From Channa striata (lineage: Eukaryota > Chordata > Actinopteri > Anabantiformes > Channidae), in assembly GCA_033026295.1 (NCBI GenBank), contig CM065183.1, forward strand, positions 13,432,657 through 13,496,656: a stretch of 64,000 bases of DNA, in the 5' to 3' direction. The notes under the pieces were generated by a model. The model made no database searches, was not told the origin of the DNA, and saw only the letters and a list, made by a program, of their open reading frames with translations. Shown piece by piece: positions 63,401 through 64,000 of this stretch. The stretch's first letter is position 1. The number at the start of each line of letters is the position of its first letter. A program made the position numbers and the translations under genes.

Positions 63401-64000
63401 CTCAAGGGAGCAGGATTATCTAAACTCAAATGACAAAGAAACCCCCAGTCAGGCAAACATAGATGAAATGCCTTATCTAGGGTTTTTTTTTTTCTTCCTT
63501 TATTCTGTTTTGTTTCAATTTCTCTCTCCTTCGAGGGGAAATCAGGGCCATAGCTAATTGGAAGGCAAGTTTATTGAGTGAAGCCTTGTGTAGTGATTTC
63601 TACTCTTTTATCACAGACGAGTGGAATATTTTATGCAACTGTACACCTCATCCGTGGTATAAGACTAGAGTCGCTATGGGATTCATTACTTTTGTGGAGT
63701 TTAAACGAAATGTTTCCCAGAAAATTAAACGGGAATGTCGAAAATTAGCATTTATGAGAAGGGAAAAGAAAAACATGAGCTTATTGGTTTAGTTTGTCAA
63801 GATTTTCTTTGCAATGGGAGCACTTAAATAACTGTATGAGTTTATATGTGAGTTGAATACATGATCTGCTCATAAAAACTGTACTCTATGTCTCTATACA
63901 GTCCAAACACACAGCCTTGATATAATTTGACACAGGTAAGAATATATCGTACCAGTCTGCCAGCCCATAAAGAGGAAGTGTGATCGGTGTCCAGCCCCTC
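18850..64000 (-). CDS. alk: alk, anaplastic lymphoma kinase receptor (exons 9-29; 5' part outside window)
   Basis: A receptor tyrosine kinase on the plasma membrane, activated by ALKAL (augmentor) cytokines that bind its glycine-rich/TNF-like region. It signals in neural and, in fish, pigment-cell contexts. Twenty-one exons encode, in order: end of the second MAM domain, Pro/Thr linker, TNF-like and glycine-rich region, EGF-like module, transmembrane helix, juxtamembrane segment, kinase domain and C-tail. The kinase is intact: GLGHGAFG glycine loop, AVK lysine, HRDIAARN catalytic loop, DFG, and the ALK/insulin-receptor-type activation loop Y-x3-YY (YRASYY). Boundaries match mammalian exons 9-29 one for one, and phases agree through exon 28. 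The first MAM and LDLa domains and the signal peptide are outside. Ltk is the alternative; the convergent clip4 neighbour favours alk. The terminal exon has a frame anomaly, described separately. Confidence 0.95.
19237..19254 (-). repeat. alk: Coding CAG run (six Gln codons) in alk exon 29
   Basis: Six CTG units on +, read as CAG codons for Gln in the frame that leads to the conserved C-terminus. They follow a His-rich stretch. Confidence 0.9.
19431..19459 (-). repeat. alk: Coding CAG microsatellite in alk exon 29
   Basis: About 9.7 CAG units on the - strand, preceded there by a further short CAG block (19464-19476). It reads polyGln in the NPTY frame and polyAla in the C-terminal frame. This is a likely place for an indel. 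Confidence 0.95.
20113..20520 (+). mobile_element. Deletion-derived Tc1/mariner-type element
   Basis: Inverted ends: CCAGTATCTCAGAATATT near 20128 and AATATTTTGAGATACTGG near 20490. The interior retains a transposase 3' relic (CTGATTGGCCCCCGATACCA, AGAAGATGAGAAACACCTGA) with no intact frame. Confidence 0.65.
20690..20860 (-). mobile_element. SINE fragment, same family as 5848-6105
   Basis: Shares AAAGCACTTTGCACTG, CATTCATACACTGATGGGG and the GGTAAATGCTCTGCACT tail with the copy at 5848. The tRNA head is lost. Confidence 0.65.
20930..21460 (+). mobile_element. Tc1-like transposase relic
   Basis: Degenerate transposase coding on +. Recognisable blocks include CCATCTACAGAACATTAT (helix-turn-helix part), AGTACTTTGGAAAACT and TGGTCGGATGAGTTCATG, the WSDE catalytic block. 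It has frameshifts and a stop and is not functional. A sister copy lies at 43060-43545. Confidence 0.7.
21724..21814 (-). CDS. alk: alk exon 28: end of kinase C-lobe
   Basis: 91 nt encoding YRIMTQSWQHQPEDRPNFST then ILERIDYCLQ. The W-x6-RP motif of the last kinase helices is intact. Acceptor GTTCAG|GTA, donor ACAG|GTAAAC, phase 0 out. Confidence 0.97.
22533..22667 (-). CDS. alk: alk exon 27: kinase C-lobe
   Basis: 135 nt encoding SFGVLLWEIFSLGYMPYPSR, SNQEVLEFVTNGGRMDPPKN and CPGPV. Nearly identical to mammalian ALK. Acceptor TTTTAG|GTC, donor CAGT|GTAAGT. Confidence 0.97.
22875..22976 (-). CDS. alk: alk exon 26: activation loop and P+1 loop
   Basis: 102 nt encoding [20 protein letters not shown] then AFMEGIFTSKTDTW. 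It supplies the two adjacent activation-loop tyrosines; the first tyrosine of the Y-x3-YY motif is at the end of exon 25. The residue after RKGG is Arg here and Cys in human ALK. Acceptor GTGCAG|AGC, donor CGTG|GTGAGG. Confidence 0.97.
23655..23895 (+). mobile_element. tRNA-derived SINE
   Basis: The tRNA-like head ends in a good B box (CCAGTTCAAATCCC near 23690). The body contains GAAGGTGTGGTGGCAACA and GGGCAGCTCCCAGGTGTG. Opposite orientation to alk. Confidence 0.65.
25518..25556 (+). repeat. (GT)15 microsatellite followed by a G-run
   Basis: Fifteen GT units, then nine further Gs before a short GA repeat. In alk intron 25. Confidence 0.95.
27190..27282 (-). CDS. alk: alk exon 25: catalytic loop and DFG motif
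   Basis: 93 nt encoding DIAARNCLLTCKGPGRVAKI then GDFGMARDIYR. It has the catalytic aspartate, the Asn and Asp metal ligands, and the first tyrosine of the activation loop. Acceptor TTTCAG|GGA, donor ACAG|GTGCAA. Confidence 0.97.
27283..30060 (-). other. alk intron 24, nothing recognised
   Basis: No exon, repeat family or RNA gene identified. Small open frames lack splice or codon support. Confidence 0.55.
30061..30158 (-). CDS. alk: alk exon 24: kinase helix E
   Basis: 98 nt encoding EQPSSLTMVDLLNVARDIAK then GCQYLEDNQFIH and the split Arg of the HRD motif. Acceptor GTTTAG|GAG, donor ACAG|GTACTT. Confidence 0.97.
30454..30583 (-). CDS. alk: alk exon 23: N-lobe beta strands and gatekeeper
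   Basis: 130 nt encoding KFSHQNIVRCIGVSLQAMPR, FILLELMTGGDLKTFLRETR and PRP. The gatekeeper position (FILLELM) is leucine as in human ALK. The Phe of SKF, a recurrent neuroblastoma mutation site in human, is wild type. Acceptor CTACAG|TAA, donor CCG|GTGAGA. Confidence 0.97.
30684..30748 (-). CDS. alk: alk exon 22: kinase alpha-C helix
   Basis: 65 nt encoding [20 protein letters not shown] then IS, with the alpha-C helix glutamate (FLMEAL). It is identical to human ALK over this stretch as I recall it. Acceptor AATAG|ACC, donor TCAG|GTGAGA. Confidence 0.97.
31013..31103 (-). CDS. alk: alk exon 21: glycine loop and ATP-binding lysine
   Basis: 91 nt encoding GLGHGAFGEVYEGLAVGIPG then EQSPLQVAVK. 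It contains the G-x-G-x-x-G loop and the VAVK lysine. Acceptor ATCCAG|GGG, donor TAAG|GTGAAA. Confidence 0.97.
31104..32590 (-). other. alk intron 20, nothing recognised
   Basis: AT-rich intron between the juxtamembrane and glycine-loop exons. In human this intron is outside the usual fusion breakpoint interval (intron 19). Confidence 0.55.
32591..32777 (-). CDS. alk: alk exon 20: juxtamembrane segment and start of kinase
   Basis: 187 nt encoding YRRKHTELQSIQLELQSPDC, KLSKLRASTIMTDYNPNYCF, AGKTASVNDLKEVPRRNISL and A. The NPNY sequence is the juxtamembrane docking site known to recruit IRS1 in mammalian ALK. This is the exon at which human ALK fusions typically begin. Acceptor CCCCAG|TGT, donor CAAG|GTGATT. 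Confidence 0.97.
32778..35115 (-). other. alk intron 19, nothing recognised
   Basis: Between the transmembrane and juxtamembrane exons. It is the positional equivalent of the human fusion breakpoint intron. It has one GC-richer patch (33380-33680) with overlapping open frames on the same strand that have no splice support. Confidence 0.55.
35116..35229 (-). CDS. alk: alk exon 19: transmembrane helix
   Basis: 114 nt. After a short extracellular stalk it encodes about 25 hydrophobic residues (HLALGLSVGTSALIAALLLA, VSGVMI). It is followed by the basic stop-transfer YRRK in exon 20. The splice with exon 20 gives Met where human has Val (MIMYRRK). Acceptor CTGCAG|AGA, donor ATAA|GTGAGT. Confidence 0.95.
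35230..36389 (-). other. alk intron 18, nothing recognised
   Basis: AT-rich intron between the EGF-like and transmembrane exons. Confidence 0.55.
36390..36545 (-). CDS. alk: alk exon 18: EGF-like module
   Basis: 156 nt encoding MEGDGEVIISPVQNCSHCES, GECHETKNSIVCYCDDDLIL and APDRVSCINAT, with the six cysteines of the membrane-proximal EGF-like module. The acceptor (TGTACAG|CGA) directly abuts a 73-bp TG repeat on the coding strand. Donor ACAG|GTCTGA is non-ideal. Confidence 0.96.
36550..36622 (-). repeat. (CA)36 microsatellite against the alk exon 18 acceptor
   Basis: About 73 bp of uninterrupted CA on + (TG in the transcript). It ends four to five bases from the exon 18 splice acceptor. Confidence 0.95.
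38570..39630 (+). mobile_element. Tc1-like transposon relic, near full length
   Basis: Transposase blocks on + in order: AAAGGGTTCGCCACAAGATG, ACTGATGAAACAAAAACCAA (DETKTN catalytic block), CGGTGGTGCTTGGGTTATGG and ATGCAGCAGGATGACGGCCC (QQDDGP). The 3' end resembles the usual Tc1 terminus (GGTCCAAATACTTGTGGTCT). Many frame breaks make it inactive. Its ends are approximate. Confidence 0.75.
40516..40614 (-). CDS. alk: alk exon 17: linker after the glycine-rich domain
   Basis: 99 nt encoding GNTSIDNNPKRDGDDGTSFL then GPDGKPFLYPLK. Position and the D-G-x-x-F pattern match mammalian exon 17 (GEDGVSFISP). Acceptor TTCTAG|GTG, donor AAAG|GTAATA. Confidence 0.94.
40615..41203 (-). other. alk intron 16, nothing recognised
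   Basis: AT-rich, about 590 bp. No feature seen. Confidence 0.55.
41204..41371 (-). CDS. alk: alk exon 16: glycine-rich domain
   Basis: 168 nt encoding GGGWNDSAPVSQGGRPLVLG, GQGGHACQKFWQTRGGFGGG and GGGCMSGGGGGGYR. The polyglycine helices with the W-x-TRGGFGGGGGG motif are the ALK-specific fold that binds ALKAL ligands. Acceptor TGACAG|GTG, donor CGAG|GTTGGT is weak. Confidence 0.95.
41372..42278 (-). other. alk intron 15, nothing recognised
   Basis: About 900 bp, with a short poly-A run at 41491-41502. No feature seen. Confidence 0.55.
42279..42420 (-). CDS. alk: alk exon 15: glycine-rich domain
   Basis: 142 nt encoding VEKDVYIPLIIAAGGGGRGY, SSQSETQLEQMDYDPSQPGR and NGKSNAA. The PLIIAAGGGGR motif is diagnostic of ALK/LTK. 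Acceptor CCCAG|GTG, donor GCAG|GTGCGT. Confidence 0.96.
42421..43933 (-). other. alk intron 14 with a Tc1-like relic
   Basis: Carries the relic at 43060-43545 and otherwise unremarkable AT-rich DNA. Confidence 0.6.
43060..43545 (+). mobile_element. Tc1-like transposase relic, sister of 20930-21460
   Basis: Contains GRSPSTVHNIVKRFRYAGK (helix-turn-helix part of a Tc1-type transposase) at 43129-43185, then ACTACTTTGGAAAACTGTCA and TGGTCAGACGAGTGCACG (WSDE block). Frame breaks and internal deletion. Confidence 0.75.
43934..44044 (-). CDS. alk: alk exon 14: TNF-like/glycine-rich junction
   Basis: 111 nt, phase 0 at both ends, encoding SNTMLNKICLEQSGPMVNKT then QVKGGGGGGGGATYVFK. The GGGATYVFK end is the same as in mammals. 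Acceptor CCGCAG|TCC, donor CAAG|GTAAAA. Confidence 0.95.
45189..45240 (+). repeat. (GT)n microsatellite with one GC interruption
   Basis: About 26 dinucleotide units with a GC at 45221-45222. A separate 12-base G-run follows near 45280. Confidence 0.95.
45714..46131. mobile_element. Inverted-repeat non-autonomous DNA element
   Basis: About 418 bp with imperfect terminal inverted repeats: ACTACCGTAAATTCTGGACT at the left, and reverse complement ACTATCGTGTTTTCCGGACT at the right. The interior repeats the GATGCGG/TGCGGCTT motif at least four times. No transposase. The superfamily is not certain. Confidence 0.7.
47654..47801 (-). CDS. alk: alk exon 13: TNF-like domain
   Basis: 148 nt encoding ITAYGAAGGRSVLAMSRSHG, VYITGDFLLRKGELLHILVG and QQGEDACPN. 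The YGAAGG and ILVGQQGEDACP motifs are conserved ALK/LTK signatures. Acceptor CCCAG|GAT, donor CAAT|GTGAGT. Confidence 0.95.
47802..49282 (-). other. alk intron 12, nothing recognised
   Basis: About 1.5 kb. No exon or repeat family identified. Confidence 0.55.
49283..49448 (-). CDS. alk: alk exon 12: start of the TNF-like domain
   Basis: 166 nt encoding VKWIFHTCGGVGPEGPTPTQ, CLNSYRNSNVNVTVGTRGPF and RGVQMWRVPETGTY. It aligns with the mammalian W-x-F-x-TCGxxGPxGPT segment. Acceptor GTGCAG|TCG, donor ACAG|GTACGA. Confidence 0.95.
51363..51426 (+). repeat. (CA)n microsatellite
   Basis: About 31 CA units preceded by CG-interrupted CACG units. Confidence 0.95.
54855..54990 (+). repeat. Teleost interspersed repeat end
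   Basis: Contains GGGAGAACATACAAACTGTA, ACACAGAAAGGCCGGCCAGG and ACTCAAACCGGGGACCTTCT, the order seen in a common fish retroelement-associated repeat. Recognised from memory without a database match. Confidence 0.5.
55982..56101 (-). CDS. alk: alk exon 11: Pro/Thr-rich linker between MAM2 and TNF-like domains
   Basis: 120 nt encoding NGEFPPVATITTRAPFRPAI then KTTPPSFGSPSLNLPSEDY. It has no conserved motif, but phases fit exons 10 and 12 exactly and the length is close to the mammalian linker. Acceptor TTCCAG|CCA, donor TACT|GTAAGT. The linker is likely flexible and may be O-glycosylated (inference from Thr/Pro content). Confidence 0.85.
56102..61092 (-). other. alk intron 10, nothing recognised
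   Basis: About 5 kb. Open frames at 56823-57083 and 59738-60088 (- strand) were considered as exons and rejected on phase and lack of similarity. Confidence 0.55.
61093..61187 (-). CDS. alk: alk exon 10: end of second MAM domain
   Basis: 95 nt encoding FWLQFSIEDGPGPGSAISLD then NISFSMDCFLA. It matches mammalian RFWLQ...AFDNISISLDCYL, the C-terminal strand of MAM2. Acceptor CCGCAG|GTT, donor GCAT|GTGAGT. Confidence 0.94.
61188..63952 (-). other. alk intron 9 with a Tc1-like element
   Basis: Holds the element at 61445-62603. The remaining sequence is AT-rich without recognisable features. Confidence 0.65.
61445..62603 (-). mobile_element. Tc1-like transposon relic with both ends
   Basis: Left end CATTTTCAGACCCACTTCAC then GTTATGTTGCAGCCTGAC; right end CAGGCTGCAACATAAG then CTTCTGAATGCACTGTA, in inverted orientation. 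The interior on the - strand matches the order of a widespread fish Tc1 transposase: SVELRDR-like region near 62240, GTGAACCTTCGGCCCAGTCT (+) near 61875 and TCTGGCTGGGCCACTCTAGG (+) near 61778. The centre is partly deleted and frames are broken. Confidence 0.8.
63953..64000 (-). CDS. alk: alk exon 9 (3' end only): second MAM domain
   Basis: The 48 nt present encode RGWTPITLPLYGLAD and the first two bases of a split codon that completes as Trp with exon 10. It aligns with human WQWMVLPLLDVSD. Donor ACTG|GTACGA. The exon runs off the window edge. Confidence 0.85.

Overview
The window is vertebrate genomic DNA, almost certainly from a teleost fish. Small GT-AG exons sit in long AT-rich introns. 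The introns carry fish-type repeats: Tc1/mariner relics, tRNA-derived SINEs, hAT and other inverted-repeat elements, and long CA/TG microsatellites. The species cannot be named from the sequence alone.

Two protein-coding genes are present and converge tail to tail. On the + strand, positions 2192-10350 hold the last seven recognisable coding exons of clip4, a CAP-Gly microtubule-binding protein. They encode a Ser/Arg-rich linker, a CAP-Gly domain, a second linker and the C-terminal CAP-Gly domain with the stop codon. All seven exons join in frame. The N-terminal ankyrin repeats and first CAP-Gly domain lie upstream of the window.

On the - strand, positions 18850-64000 hold 21 consecutive exons of alk, the anaplastic lymphoma kinase receptor. 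They correspond to exons 9-29 of the mammalian gene. In order they encode the end of the second MAM domain, a Pro/Thr linker, the TNF-like and glycine-rich ligand-binding region, an EGF-like module, the transmembrane helix, the juxtamembrane segment, the complete tyrosine kinase domain and the docking-site tail. The phases of exons 9-28 agree at every junction. The same convergent clip4-alk arrangement is found in mammals, which supports alk rather than its paralogue ltk.

The most notable anomaly is in the alk terminal exon. From acceptor to stop it is 1118 nt, which is not a multiple of three. The conserved NPTY docking motif and the conserved C-terminal FPCGN/YGYQ docking motif are therefore in different frames, separated by CAG-repeat sequence. 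Removing a 62-nt GT-AG segment (19321-19382) would restore the frame exactly. A sequencing or assembly indel in the CAG tract is an equally simple explanation.

By region: 1-2191 clip4 intron; 2192-10350 clip4 exons and introns with a hAT element and SINEs; 10351-about 10740 clip4 3' UTR; about 10740-16490 intergenic; about 16490-18849 probable alk 3' UTR; 18850-64000 alk. I found no complete unknown gene, RNA gene, CRISPR array or new system.
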